A stretch of DNA of 64,000 nucleotides, taken from the NCBI GenBank assembly GCA_904420205.1, contig CAJFUN010000015.1:1-64000 (forward strand). The letters are read 5' to 3'. A program made the translations under genes and the position numbers. The number at the start of each line of letters is the position of its first letter. The first letter of the stretch is position 1. Positions 8,342 to 16,075 of the stretch are shown piece by piece. The DNA is from Candidatus Parachristensenella avicola. GTDB taxonomy: Bacteria > Bacillota > Clostridia > Christensenellales > UMGS416. The notes beneath the pieces were generated by a model. The model made no database searches, was not told the DNA's origin, and saw only the letters and a program-made list of their open reading frames with translations.

Positions 8342-9364
8342 ATGGATATCGGCGTAGATTTGGGCACGGCCAGCGTGCTGATCTATTTGAAGGGGCAGGG
8401 GATCGTGCTCAAGGAGCCTTCCGTTGTCGCACTGGATACGGTCAGCGAGGATGTGATTGCCGTCGGAGACGAAGCCTATCCTATGCTGGGCCGCACGCCG
8501 CCTCACATCCGTGTCGTCCGTCCCTTGCGGGACGGCGTAATATCCGATTACCGGGTAACGGAAATGATGCTGCGGCATTTTTTGAAGAAGGTATTGAAAC
8601 GCGGCGTGCTGCGTACGGCGCGGCTGGTGATCTGCGTGCCCAGCGGCGTGACAGAGGTCGAGAAGCAGTCCGTTCAGCTGGCAGCCCGGGATGCCGGAGT
8701 CAAACGTGTGCGCCTGGTAGAAGAGCCGGTAGCGGCAGCCATTGGCGCTGGCTTGGACATTTTCCAGCCGATGGGCTCGATGATCGTCGATGTGGGCGGT
8801 GGCACCACGGATATTGCCGTCATTTCATTAGGCGGCCTTGTGGCCAGTGAAACGTTGCGGATTGCCGGCGATGAGTTTGACGAGACGTTAATCGCTTATA
8901 TGAAAAAAAAATATCAGTTGCTGATTGGAGAACGTACCGCGGAGCAGATGAAAATGCAGGTGGGTTCAGTATATCCTCGTGGGCAGGTGGTGCGGATGCA
9001 GGTGGCGGGACGCGACTTGTCCAGCGGTTTGCCCCGCCGTCAATCCGTAGGATCGGATGAGTTTATCCAGGTGCTGGATCGGCAGGTACAGGCCATGTTG
9101 GAAGGGATCAATGCGGTCTTGGAGCGGACGCCTCAGGAGCTAAAAAAGGATATCGTAGATCGGGGAATTGTGCTGACCGGTGGCGGTGCGCTGCTTTATG
9201 GGCTGGATATGCGCATCCAGCAGCATACCCATATCCCTTGCTTTGTAGCGGATGACCCGATAGGCTGCGTCGTGCGCGGCGCCGGCCGGATGCTGGATAT
9301 GGCCGGCACCTTTTCCCGCCGGCGTTTTGGATCCTATGAAGAGGCGCCGCCGGTCAAGCTTTAA
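8342..9364 (+). CDS. mbl: Rod-shape protein, MreB/Mbl family actin
   Basis: A 340-residue bacterial actin that organises lateral wall synthesis. Actin-fold nucleotide motifs are present: phosphate 1 (GVDLGTASVLIYL, residues 4-16), phosphate 2 (IVDVGGGTTDIAVIS, about residue 150) and the adenosine loop (GIVLTGGGALLYGL, about residue 280). LVEEPVAAAIGAG is also kept. It has its own promoter and follows spoIIID, as mbl does in Bacillus. Assignment to Mbl rather than MreB or MreBH rests on this gene order; the sequence alone says only MreB family. Confidence 0.9.
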   Translation: MDIGVDLGTASVLIYLKGQGIVLKEPSVVALDTVSEDVIAVGDEAYPMLGRTPPHIRVVRPLRDGVISDYRVTEMMLRHFLKKVLKRGVLRTARLVICVPSGVTEVEKQSVQLAARDAGVKRVRLVEEPVAAAIGAGLDIFQPMGSMIVDVGGGTTDIAVISLGGLVASETLRIAGDEFDETLIAYMKKKYQLLIGERTAEQMKMQVGSVYPRGQVVRMQVAGRDLSSGLPRRQSVGSDEFIQVLDRQVQAMLEGINAVLERTPQELKKDIVDRGIVLTGGGALLYGLDMRIQQHTHIPCFVADDPIGCVVRGAGRMLDMAGTFSRRRFGSYEEAPPVKL

Positions 9365-9403
9365 ATGCCCGGGAAGAAATACCAGGAAAATGAATATACA
9401 CCC

Positions 9404-9432
9404 TTGACAGCCGGACTGTAAAATGATATGAT
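9404..9432 (+). promoter_or_regulatory. Strong SigA promoter of tRNA-Pro
   Basis: TTGACA (9404-9409), a 17-bp spacer and TATGAT (9427-9432) form a near-consensus promoter 42 bases upstream of the tRNA. Confidence 0.8.
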
Positions 9433-9474
9433 ACCGTTTGTGCGAGACAGTAAGCATATTGCAATTCGCAATTT

Positions 9475-9551
9475 CTGGGTGTGGCGCAGTTTGGTAGCGT
9501 GCTTGAATGGGGTTCAAGAGGCCGAGAGTTCAAGTCTCTCCACCCAGACCA
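9475..9551 (+). tRNA. tRNA-Pro(GGG), CCA encoded
   Basis: The cloverleaf was folded by eye: acceptor stem CTGGGTG/CACCCAG, D stem GCGC/GCGT, and anticodon stem CTTGA/TCAAG with loop ATGGGGT, giving anticodon GGG. The T arm is GAGAG-TTCAAGT-CTCTC, followed by discriminator A and an encoded CCA. It reads CCC and CCU. It stands at the left edge of an AT-rich island, where tRNA 3' ends often serve as integration sites; no second copy of its 3' end was found. Confidence 0.93.
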
Positions 9552-9559
9552 AGATTTTT

Positions 9560-9593
9560 CCTCGGAATTCATTAGAATTCCGAGGATTTTTTT
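9560..9593 (+). terminator. Terminator of tRNA-Pro
   Basis: A perfect 10-bp stem (CCTCGGAATT / AATTCCGAGG) with a 6-base loop is followed by A and seven T. Confidence 0.9.
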
Positions 9594-10047
9594 ATGTGCG
9601 CATTCGTGCGCTGCCCAATTCTTACCCAATTTGCGCCAAGGCTATTTCAAGGATAGTTCACGAAGTAAATTGCCTCTCACCTCAAAGTTTTTCATCAGAT
9701 GTCATGACCGTACATTCTCGCTGCTCCTCACGGGCGGATTTTTGCACGCAGGGAAAATTTTTTTAGAAGGAAAAAGGGATAACGATTTCATCCATTTGCT
9801 GCCGTGAACTACAGTATAAGAGAATAGTGTGCGCAAGCTCTGGATATAAAAAACGGAGCATAGGAAGAGGGCACTTCGTAAGGGAATTGCCTAATCAGGA
9901 ACTTTCTAATCTTCCTTGTTGAGGCTGATTGAAAAACGGAGATAAAGATGATATACTGATACACCATAGTAGATTTGCCATATTTCGATGAATGCTATTG
10001 GATTAAATTGCGGAGTATAATCTATGGAATGAAGAAGGTGACGATAA
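9594..10047 (+). other. Gene-free AT-rich stretch before the restriction operon
   Basis: About 450 bases with no convincing gene, repeat or RNA. A TATAAT-like box (near 10015) precedes the endonuclease gene, without a clear -35. Short open frames here run through the tRNA and are not credible. Confidence 0.5.
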
Positions 10048-10707
10048 ATGACCATAAATAAGAAATATATTGATTCGGATATTCAGTCTAGGTATGAGTT
10101 TTTTGACTATGGACATGCTTTAGAAATACTGCACGAGAGCTTTCCAGAGGAATGGAAGGAAATACAAGTGGCCTTAAGACAACTGAGATTAACTTTGGAT
10201 GATATTTCTAAAGCAGGAGGAAATGAGTCACCAATTCCAAAGAAATTTGATGATGTTTTGTATCCTTACGGCTGGCGAGAAATCCGCATTTCCGGGGATT
10301 TGGTTGTAAAAAAATATCCCCGACAGATGGCCCAACGTAGGGGACGCTTTTCAAATGAACCATTTGAGATAGAAACGATTAAGGGTTATATTGATGGCCA
10401 TAATATCGATTTTTTAAAAAACAAAGTTGCCTTCGATCTTGAATGGAACAGCAAAGATCAGACTTTTGATCGTGATTTACTCGCAATGCGAACATATTTC
10501 GATTGTGGTTTAATTGACGTTGGGGTTATTGTCACTAGAGCTGAAGAGTTAAATGAGATCTTTAAAGATATAGGCGTTATGGCCAAATATGGAGCGTCAA
10601 CTACGTGGATGGGAAAACTGTTATATCGTCTTGACAGCAGACGAAATGGCGGCTGCCCGATTCTAGCAGCTGGCATAAGAAAGGGATGCGTGGAAGGGTA
10701 TGAATAA
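10048..10707 (+). CDS. BglII/BstYI-like type II restriction endonuclease
   Basis: A 219-residue protein resembling the BglII endonuclease family (PD-(D/E)xK fold). The probable active site is VAFDLEWNSKDQTFDRDL (about residues 130-147), followed by the family-like DVGVIVTR strand and YGASTTWMGKLL near residue 180. It overlaps the start of an MT-A70 methyltransferase by 8 bases, the normal layout of a two-gene restriction-modification operon. The segment is clearly more AT-rich than its flanks, pointing to acquisition. By family, the site could be GATC-cored (AGATCT or RGATCY), but specificity cannot be read from this sequence. Confidence 0.8.
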   Translation: MTINKKYIDSDIQSRYEFFDYGHALEILHESFPEEWKEIQVALRQLRLTLDDISKAGGNESPIPKKFDDVLYPYGWREIRISGDLVVKKYPRQMAQRRGRFSNEPFEIETIKGYIDGHNIDFLKNKVAFDLEWNSKDQTFDRDLLAMRTYFDCGLIDVGVIVTRAEELNEIFKDIGVMAKYGASTTWMGKLLYRLDSRRNGGCPILAAGIRKGCVEGYE

Positions 10708-11344
10708 CAGAGAGGATACAATAAAAGATTTGATAACCTTCACAAACGGGAAAAAGTATAACACCATCTATGCCGATCCGCCTTGGCAATTTCAAAACCG
10801 TACCGGTAAAGTGGCTCCTGAGCACAAAAGGCTGACGCGGTATGAAACGATGACGCTGGAAGATATTCAGGCACTACCGGTCTCTGAAATTGCGGACGGG
10901 AAAGCGCATTTATATCTTTGGATTCCCAATGCGCTGCTTCCAGAGGGTTTGGCCGTTATGGACGCTTGGGGGTTTGAATATAAAGGAAATCTCGTTTGGG
11001 AAAAAGTTCGTAAGGATGGCTTACCTGATGGGAGGGGTGTTGGCTTTTATTTTCGCAATGTCACTGAATTACTCCTTTTCGGTATAAAAAAGAAAAGCGC
11101 ACCGAATCGGACGTTGCCTCCAGCTCGTTCGCAGGTGAATCTTATCCGGGCGCAGAAACGCGAGCATAGTAGAAAGCCGGATGAGATTATTCCGGTCATT
11201 GAGGCGTGCAGTTTACCAAATCGGATTGAATTATTTGCCCGCGGAGATCGTGAAGGGTGGGATATGTGGGGTAATCAGGCAATTCCTAATTATGAGCCTA
11301 CTTGGAGTACATATAAAAACCATACAATTGCAAAAACTGAGTAA
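10700..11344 (+). CDS. MT-A70-type DNA adenine N6-methyltransferase
   Basis: A 214-residue methyltransferase. The catalytic DPPW motif lies in TIYADPPWQF (about residues 22-31). Further family features are HLYLWIPNALL, WGFEYKGNLVWEK and RNVTELLLFGIKK, and the C-terminal SLPNRIELFARGDREGWDMWGNQ holds the SAM-binding elements in the MT-A70 order. Its start overlaps the endonuclease gene, so it probably protects the host from the BglII-like enzyme. No controller (C) protein gene is visible. Base composition is AT-rich like its partner. Confidence 0.88.
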   Translation: MNNREDTIKDLITFTNGKKYNTIYADPPWQFQNRTGKVAPEHKRLTRYETMTLEDIQALPVSEIADGKAHLYLWIPNALLPEGLAVMDAWGFEYKGNLVWEKVRKDGLPDGRGVGFYFRNVTELLLFGIKKKSAPNRTLPPARSQVNLIRAQKREHSRKPDEIIPVIEACSLPNRIELFARGDREGWDMWGNQAIPNYEPTWSTYKNHTIAKTE

Positions 11345-11451
11345 TGACCAACTCATACAATTGAGATACATTTTATTTAATTATATATTCTGGTCTACAC
11401 GCTAAATAAACTAGCATCGGATTCTGCTTCTCAACACTAGAGTAGACAGGC

Positions 11452-11495
11452 AAAACAGGCATGACCGTTGTTGTCATGCCTGTTTCATATCTTTT
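11452..11495. terminator. Bidirectional terminator-like hairpin
   Basis: A 10-bp perfect stem CAGGCATGAC / GTCATGCCTG (11456-11465 and 11473-11482) with a 7-base loop. On the plus strand TTTCATATCTTTTT follows, and on the minus strand TTTTGCC. It could end the restriction operon and anything coming from the right. Confidence 0.65.
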
Positions 11496-11722
11496 TAGCT
11501 AGTTGCTACCGCAGAACAAATACTTCCTTTACAGATAACACACCGAATGGGTCCGTGAAATATCATGTAGATATTCGTATTGCAATATTTCCAGAACCTA
11601 TCCAGGCGCATGTTTAACATTCCGCCTGCTATCCAGCAGGCGGCTTTATCGTAGCAATTTTCCCAATATTCGTCAAGTATCAACGATCCTCGACACTTAT
11701 TTTGTGAGAAATATTTGCTCAT
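11495..11722 (-). CDS. Doubtful 75-residue open frame
   Basis: A Cys- and Trp-rich short frame (CWIAGG, CVICKGSIC) that I do not recognise. A weak AGGG lies close to the ATG, and its end abuts the bidirectional terminator, which speaks for expression. Against it, a strong 9-bp hairpin (CCGCCTGCT / AGCAGGCGG, about 11623-11645) lies inside the frame and no family is recognised. It may be a decayed gene or non-coding. Confidence 0.2.
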   Translation of the reverse strand: MSKYFSQNKCRGSLILDEYWENCYDKAACWIAGGMLNMRLDRFWKYCNTNIYMIFHGPIRCVICKGSICSAVATS

Positions 11723-11919
11723 GCCCTATACCTAGGACTTTTCGTTTTTTATATAGCCGCTGTTTTCGGCTTGGCCTTTGCGCCATGGAAAGATCGCGAT
11801 TAGAGCGTATAAGACGTATGAAGCCGATGTGCAGGTTCAGCCGGTTGATCTTTGCCGGCTGATCGGATATGATGAAAATCGCTGGGCTACACATTAGGCT
11901 TATAGAAGGGGGCGGAAAG

Positions 11920-12798
11920 ATGAATGAGTTCAAGGTCGCGCTGCTGCAGCTGGTTGCGACCTCCAGCCAGGAGGGAAACGCGGAGAAAGGGATCGCATAT
12001 TGCAGGCAGGCCAAGGCGATGGGCGCGGATCTGGCGCTTTTTCCAGAAATGTGGAATAATGGCTATCATGTGTGCGAGGATGGAGAGCAGCTGCGGAGGG
12101 AGGCGGTCCCGAGGGACGGCGCCTTTGTTCGAGGCTTCCAGGATCTTGCGCGGCAGTTGGATATGGCTATTGGAATTACCTTTCTGGAGCAATATGAGCC
12201 AATGCCACGCAATACGCTTTGCGTGTTCGATCGGCGGGGGCGATGCACGCTGACCTATGCCAAGGTTCATACCTGCGACTTTGAGGCGGAGCGCAATCTT
12301 ACGCCAGGCGATGATTTCTATGTGGCGGAACTGGACACTCGGGAAGGCCCCGTGGCCATTGGCGCGATGATCTGCTATGACCGGGAATTTCCTGAAAGCG
12401 CGCGTATTTTGATGCTTAAGGGGGCGGAGATCATCCTGGTTCCGAACGCCTGTCCCATGGAGATCAACCGGCTGTCCCAGCTCCGAGGTCGGGCTTACGA
12501 GAACATGCTGGGGATTGCAACAGCCAACTATGCCTATGGGCAGCCGGATTGCAACGGCCATTCCTCCGCGTTTGATGGAATCGCCTATCGTCCCGGCGAA
12601 TCTGGCTGGAGGGATACGCTGCTGGTGGAAGCGGGCGAAGGGGAGGGGATATACATGGCGACCTTTCCCATGGAGCAGCTTCGCCAATACCGGCGCTTGG
12701 AGATTCATGGTAACGCATACCGCCATCCGGCTAAATATGGGATATTGACCGAGCAAAAGCGCAACGAGCCTTTCCTTAGAGCTGATTACCGGCCGTGA
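11920..12798 (+). CDS. Carbon-nitrogen hydrolase (nitrilase superfamily)
   Basis: A 292-residue amidase-type enzyme hydrolysing a non-peptide C-N bond. The Glu-Lys-Cys triad is visible: Glu43 in ALFPEMW, Lys in LTYAKVHTCDFE (about residue 110) and Cys in GAMICYDREFPE (about residue 147). The start is set at 11920 because GAAGGGGGCGG lies 5-15 bases upstream; an ATG at 11869 would add 17 unlikely residues. Related enzymes include omega-amidase and N-carbamoylputrescine amidase, but the substrate is not deducible. It is a single-gene unit with the Spo0A-C gene convergent to it. Confidence 0.87.
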   Translation: MNEFKVALLQLVATSSQEGNAEKGIAYCRQAKAMGADLALFPEMWNNGYHVCEDGEQLRREAVPRDGAFVRGFQDLARQLDMAIGITFLEQYEPMPRNTLCVFDRRGRCTLTYAKVHTCDFEAERNLTPGDDFYVAELDTREGPVAIGAMICYDREFPESARILMLKGAEIILVPNACPMEINRLSQLRGRAYENMLGIATANYAYGQPDCNGHSSAFDGIAYRPGESGWRDTLLVEAGEGEGIYMATFPMEQLRQYRRLEIHGNAYRHPAKYGILTEQKRNEPFLRADYRP

Positions 12799-12815
12799 AG
12801 CAGAGACATCATAGG

Positions 12816-13208
12816 CTAAAAGGGCTTAGGCAGATCCGGGTGGGAAAGCGCCTCTTGATAGGGCACGCCGTATACGACATAGTAAGCGCAGTATAAAATG
12901 ATTTCCGAGGGTTTGGGTTTCTGGGGAAGGGAGCAGCCAATGGTTCGGTTTAGCGCCTGGTTGTGCCCGCCGTCCCAACATTGCGTGAGCGCGCGGTAAA
13001 TCATCTGCTCCGTGGTGCCAAGGGAGCGGCCGATTTGGTTGGCAACGCTTAGATAGATATCTCGGGTTACCTGAAACTGATCGAAGGCGCCATTAGGCGC
13101 CTCTGCAATGATGAGGCAGGCTTTATTAATGCTAAAGATAAGCGCCTTGCGTCCTAAAGACCGGAGGGATGGACCGATGCAGTCAACAAGTTTTTCAACT
13201 TTGTTCAT
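12816..13208 (-). CDS. Stand-alone Spo0A C-terminal-type DNA-binding protein
   Basis: A 130-residue protein made almost wholly of a domain resembling the effector (C-terminal) domain of Spo0A. The helix pattern fits: DIYLSVANQIGRSLGTTEQMIYRALTQCW matches the recognition-helix region, and LNRTIG...KPKPSEIILYCAYY matches the end. No receiver domain is present and no other open frame supplies one. The start at 13208 uses AAAGGA upstream; a TTG at 13226 would add six residues. It might bind 0A-box-like DNA without phosphorylation control. It is monocistronic, ending close to the convergent amidase gene. Confidence 0.72.
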   Translation of the reverse strand: MNKVEKLVDCIGPSLRSLGRKALIFSINKACLIIAEAPNGAFDQFQVTRDIYLSVANQIGRSLGTTEQMIYRALTQCWDGGHNQALNRTIGCSLPQKPKPSEIILYCAYYVVYGVPYQEALSHPDLPKPF

Positions 13209-13430
13209 GCGGGACCGTCCTTTCAATTGAAATGTATTTCCATCATAGGGAAAAAATCATATGCAGGTATAAAATAAACAGAAAACACATGATATAATTT
13301 TGGAAAATCTCTTATTTTTTAATAAATTCGAGAATATTCCAAGCGGCGCAAAGCCTGGAGGGTGGACGGTCGGATCTTCGGCAAAAGGCATTCAGGCCCA
13401 CAGGATATACTGGAGCGCTTTGAATATGAA

Positions 13431-13507
13431 GCCGCCGGCTTACGATAGAGCCGGCGGCATTTTGATAAAAAAACCCGGAGCGGGAATGGAATTCCGCTCC
13501 GGGTTTG
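13431..13507 (-). terminator. Terminator of the NhaC-type gene, plus a second hairpin
   Basis: On the minus strand AACCCGGAGCGG-type sequence pairs with its complement around GGAATTCC and is followed by seven T (plus-strand A run 13467-13473). A second perfect 10-bp hairpin, GCCGCCGGCT / AGCCGGCGGC, lies at 13431-13458. The 200 bases from there to the Spo0A-C gene hold only its presumed promoter. Confidence 0.75.
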
Positions 13508-13520
13508 CAGGATAAAGGGA

Positions 13521-15140
13521 TTACGACGGCTTCTTTTTGCTGGTAGCGGCGCGAAGGATGAATAGGACGCCAATCGTCAGCGCAATGCCAATGGCCAGGC
13601 AGATCCATGCGTTCTGTATAAGACCGGCCAGAATGAAGCAAACAAAACTCAACGCAGCGACGGTAATCGCATAGGGCAGCTGCGTGGACACATGGCTTAC
13701 ATGGTCGCAAAGCGCGCCGGCAGAGGCCATGATGGTGGTATCAGAGATGGGCGAGCAGTGATCCCCGCAGACCGCACCGGCCAGGCTGGCCGAGATGCCG
13801 ATGGTCAGCAGCTCCGGTGAATTTTGGAAGATCGGCAGCACAATGGGGATGAGAATGCCAAAGGTGCCCCAGGAGGTGCCGGTAGCAAAGGCCAGGAAAC
13901 AAGCGACCAGAAAGATGACGGCGGGCAGGAAATTCGCCAGGCCGGCAGCAGCATGCTTCATGAGCCCGGCAACGTATTCGTCAGCGCCCAGCAGGCCGGT
14001 CATCCCCTTAAGGGTGAGGGCAAAGGTCAGGATGAGGATAGCGGGTACCATAGCAATAAACCCCTTAGGAATGCAGGCCATCGCTTCCTTGAAGGTCATG
14101 ATCCGGCGGGCCACCAGATAGATGATGGTGAGGATAAGCGCGATGATGGCGCCCCACGGCAGCCCCACCGAGGCGTCCGTATTGGCGAAAGCATCAACAA
14201 ATCCGGCGCCTTGGAAGAGACCGCCTACATACACCATGCCCAATATGCAGAGCACGATGAGGCAGATTACCGGCAGCACGAGGTCAAGCACCCGGCTCCG
14301 GGGGTTCTCAGCAGCGGCGACATCGTTATCCTCGATGGCGCCCAGATCGCCTTGCAGCATGGCCTTGGCCTCCGCCAGCTTCATAGGACCGTAATCGAAT
14401 TTCATCAAGGCTAAGGCAACAACGAATACCATGGTCAGCAAAGAATAGAAATTGTATGGGATTGCCCGAACAAAGAGCTCGATGCCGCTGACGGTCCCCA
14501 AATCGGCGGCGACGCTGGAGACGGCGGCAGCCCAAGAGGAGATGGGGGCGATCATGCACACCGGCGCGGCGGTGGCGTCAATGAGGTAGGCTAGCTTAGC
14601 GCGGGAAATCTTATGCTGGTCTGTGACAGGGCGCATGACAGAGCCTACCGTCAGGCAGTTGAAATAGTCATCGACAAAGATCAACACGCCCAGCACAAAG
14701 GTAGCCAGCAGGGCGCCGACGCGGCTGCGGATATTCCGCTGCGCCCAGCGGCCAAAAGCTGCGGAGCCGCCGGATTGGTTGATCAAGGCCACCATGATGC
14801 CTAGGATCACCAGGAACAAAAAAATACCGGCGTTCCACCGATCGGCCAGCGAGCCGATAAAACCGAGATTGACCAGGGTATCCAAGGCCATGACCGGCTG
14901 AAAGTTAGCGTAAAAGAGCGCGCCCACGACGATGCCAATAAAAAGCGAGCTGTAGGCCTCCTTTGTGATCAGGGCCAGGGCGATGGCAACGACGGGCGGA
15001 ATCAACGCCCAGAAGGTGCCATACATGTTGCTGACATAGTTTTCGCCCTCAGCAGCTTCGGCCAGAGCGGCAGGCCCCAGCAGGGCCGTCAGAATCGCGA
15101 TAGCGGCGACGGCCAGGACAATGCGGATCCGTTTGTTCAT
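13521..15140 (-). CDS. NhaC-family Na+/H+ antiporter-like transporter, probable lysine transporter
   Basis: A 539-residue polytopic membrane protein of the NhaC antiporter family. It has an N-terminal hydrophobic segment, about a dozen membrane helices, and family segments such as GTSWGTFGILIPIVLP and AGAVCGDHCSPISDTTIMAS (about residues 435-480), which contain the polar residues of the transport core. The start at 15140 follows GGGGAGGAAG. It is preceded by a lysine riboswitch and terminator. NhaC-like genes under lysine riboswitches have been proposed as lysine transporters (LysW type), so lysine uptake is more likely than sodium export. Confidence 0.88.
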   Translation of the reverse strand: MNKRIRIVLAVAAIAILTALLGPAALAEAAEGENYVSNMYGTFWALIPPVVAIALALITKEAYSSLFIGIVVGALFYANFQPVMALDTLVNLGFIGSLADRWNAGIFLFLVILGIMVALINQSGGSAAFGRWAQRNIRSRVGALLATFVLGVLIFVDDYFNCLTVGSVMRPVTDQHKISRAKLAYLIDATAAPVCMIAPISSWAAAVSSVAADLGTVSGIELFVRAIPYNFYSLLTMVFVVALALMKFDYGPMKLAEAKAMLQGDLGAIEDNDVAAAENPRSRVLDLVLPVICLIVLCILGMVYVGGLFQGAGFVDAFANTDASVGLPWGAIIALILTIIYLVARRIMTFKEAMACIPKGFIAMVPAILILTFALTLKGMTGLLGADEYVAGLMKHAAAGLANFLPAVIFLVACFLAFATGTSWGTFGILIPIVLPIFQNSPELLTIGISASLAGAVCGDHCSPISDTTIMASAGALCDHVSHVSTQLPYAITVAALSFVCFILAGLIQNAWICLAIGIALTIGVLFILRAATSKKKPS

Positions 15141-15154
15141 GCTTCTTCCTCCCC

Positions 15155-15198
15155 AAAAAACAAAGTCATGATGCGGCGCGGCGCGCAAATCATGACTT
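15155..15198 (-). terminator. Riboswitch-controlled terminator ahead of the transporter
   Basis: On the minus strand AAGTCATGAT pairs with ATCATGACTT (10 bp) around a GC-rich 16-base loop and is followed by TGTTTTTT, directly before the ribosome-binding site. The 3' arm contains CATGAC, which can instead pair with GTCATG in the 3' strand of riboswitch helix P1. That gives a simple antiterminator: ligand-bound aptamer means termination. A second small hairpin (GCAGGC/GCCTGC with UUUU, 15211-15237) lies between them. Confidence 0.8.
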
Positions 15199-15235
15199 GA
15201 TCAATGAGGGAAAAGCAGGCGTACTCCCGATGCCT

Positions 15236-15405
15236 GCGCCATGACAGCTCTCCACAGAATGTGACAGTCCGGCGGATCTTCTCCGACGGCCCGGCTGACG
15301 TGCCGCCAGACAGCAGCTACGACGCCTCGGCGGCAATCCCTTTGGCTTTCCGATGTCTGTCGGTGGATGAAAGCTACTCTTGATCGCCGCGCCTCTATCA
15401 TGCCT
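15236..15405 (-). ncRNA. Lysine riboswitch (L-box)
   Basis: Read on the minus strand, the leader shows the conserved L-box blocks in order: TGATAGAGGCGCGG, ATCAAGAGTAGC, AAAGGGATTGCCGCCGAGG, CTGGCGGCACG, GGACTGTCAC and GTGGAGAGCTGTCATG. Helix P1 is CATGATAG with CTGTCATG. The blocks and spacing match the Bacillus lysC leader. A SigA promoter lies just upstream and a terminator downstream, so it should shut off the transporter when lysine is plentiful. Confidence 0.92.
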
Positions 15406-15419
15406 TATTGCATATCCTT

Positions 15420-15447
15420 AGTATAAACAAGTTATGATAAATGTCAA
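15420..15447 (-). promoter_or_regulatory. SigA promoter of the lysine riboswitch-transporter unit
   Basis: On the minus strand TTGACA, a 16-bp spacer and TATACT end about 15 bases before the aptamer. Confidence 0.8.
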
Positions 15448-15449
15448 TC

Positions 15450-15982
15450 CATTGAACACATCTCAATCATATATGGGGAAAGAAAAATTTTACCTGCTGT
15501 TCATTAAATGCCGTATTTGATCCGCACCGAAAGAATATATGGATGGATACGAAAATTTACCGTTTCTCCCTATATCCGGAGCCCCGAACAAAGCGGGGAG
15601 AAGGCGATGCTGCCGGCAGAGGAATGCGCAATTTTGAGCGAGGCTGAACGCTCTATTCAGGTCCCCAGTCGTAAGGCATATCGCGTGGTAATCACATGGC
15701 CGAATGAGGGGCAATGGCGCCATAAAGGGGGATGCGTTGGAGCCGCTTGGTGATAGGAAAAGGCATCCAGCGCCAGCCGTCTTCGGCGCGTTTCGGGTGG
15801 GCTGAATAAGATGCCGCTTTAAGATAGGAGAGCGTCCGAAAACCTGCCGGACCTATTCGTTCACTAGCAAGGCAAGACGATTTATGAAGAATATTAAGGC
15901 CGAATTTAGCTTTGGGCGGATTGCGGAATTAACCCTTTGGGGCCATGAACCGAAAGGGCGTGTTTCAGCGCATCGCCAGATC
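15450..15982. other. Gene-poor stretch, contents unexplained
   Basis: About 530 bases between the riboswitch promoter and the PHP gene terminator. A plus-strand frame at 15508-15753 (81 codons) lacks a ribosome-binding site and any recognisable family. Around 15590-15680 there is GGGGAGAAGG...GCGCAA...CTGAACGCTCTATTCAGGT, which faintly recalls a glycine riboswitch core but fails at the invariant positions. I see no gene I would defend. Confidence 0.4.
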
Positions 15983-16050
15983 AAAAAAACGTCTTGCATT
16001 GGCGCGCCCAGCTCCCGTCACGATGGTCGCATGAGCGCGCTTGCAAGACG
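15983..16050 (-). terminator. Long-stem terminator of the PHP phosphatase gene
   Basis: On the minus strand CGTCTTGCA (16042-16050) pairs with TGCAAGACG (15990-15998), with an inner GCGCGC pair and a loop of about 27 bases, then seven T. The hairpin is larger than usual and could be a small processed RNA, but its position just after the stop codon fits a terminator. Confidence 0.7.
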
Positions 16051-16075
16051 CTGAATGAAAGCCGATGGAACGGCC

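Larger units (their letters stand above)
11345..11919. other. Island right edge, mostly non-coding
   Basis: Between the methyltransferase and the amidase gene there are two strong hairpins and one doubtful minus-strand reading frame (listed separately). No copy of the tRNA-Pro 3' end, transposase or integrase was found. Confidence 0.5.

Noticed and set aside
9428..9807. Open frames running through tRNA-Pro
   Set aside because: They span the tRNA and its terminator; they are by-chance frames.
13300..13515. 71-codon plus-strand frame between the Spo0A-C gene and the NhaC terminator
   Set aside because: It reads through two strong hairpins and has no family match.
15590..15690. Glycine riboswitch-like sequence
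   Set aside because: Some blocks look alike (GGGGAGA, GCGCAA, TTCAGGT), but the invariant CCGAAGG and the final AGGAC are missing and no downstream gene fits.
15508..15753. 81-codon plus-strand open frame in the gene-poor stretch
   Set aside because: No ribosome-binding site, no recognisable family and unremarkable composition; kept only as part of the gene-poor region.
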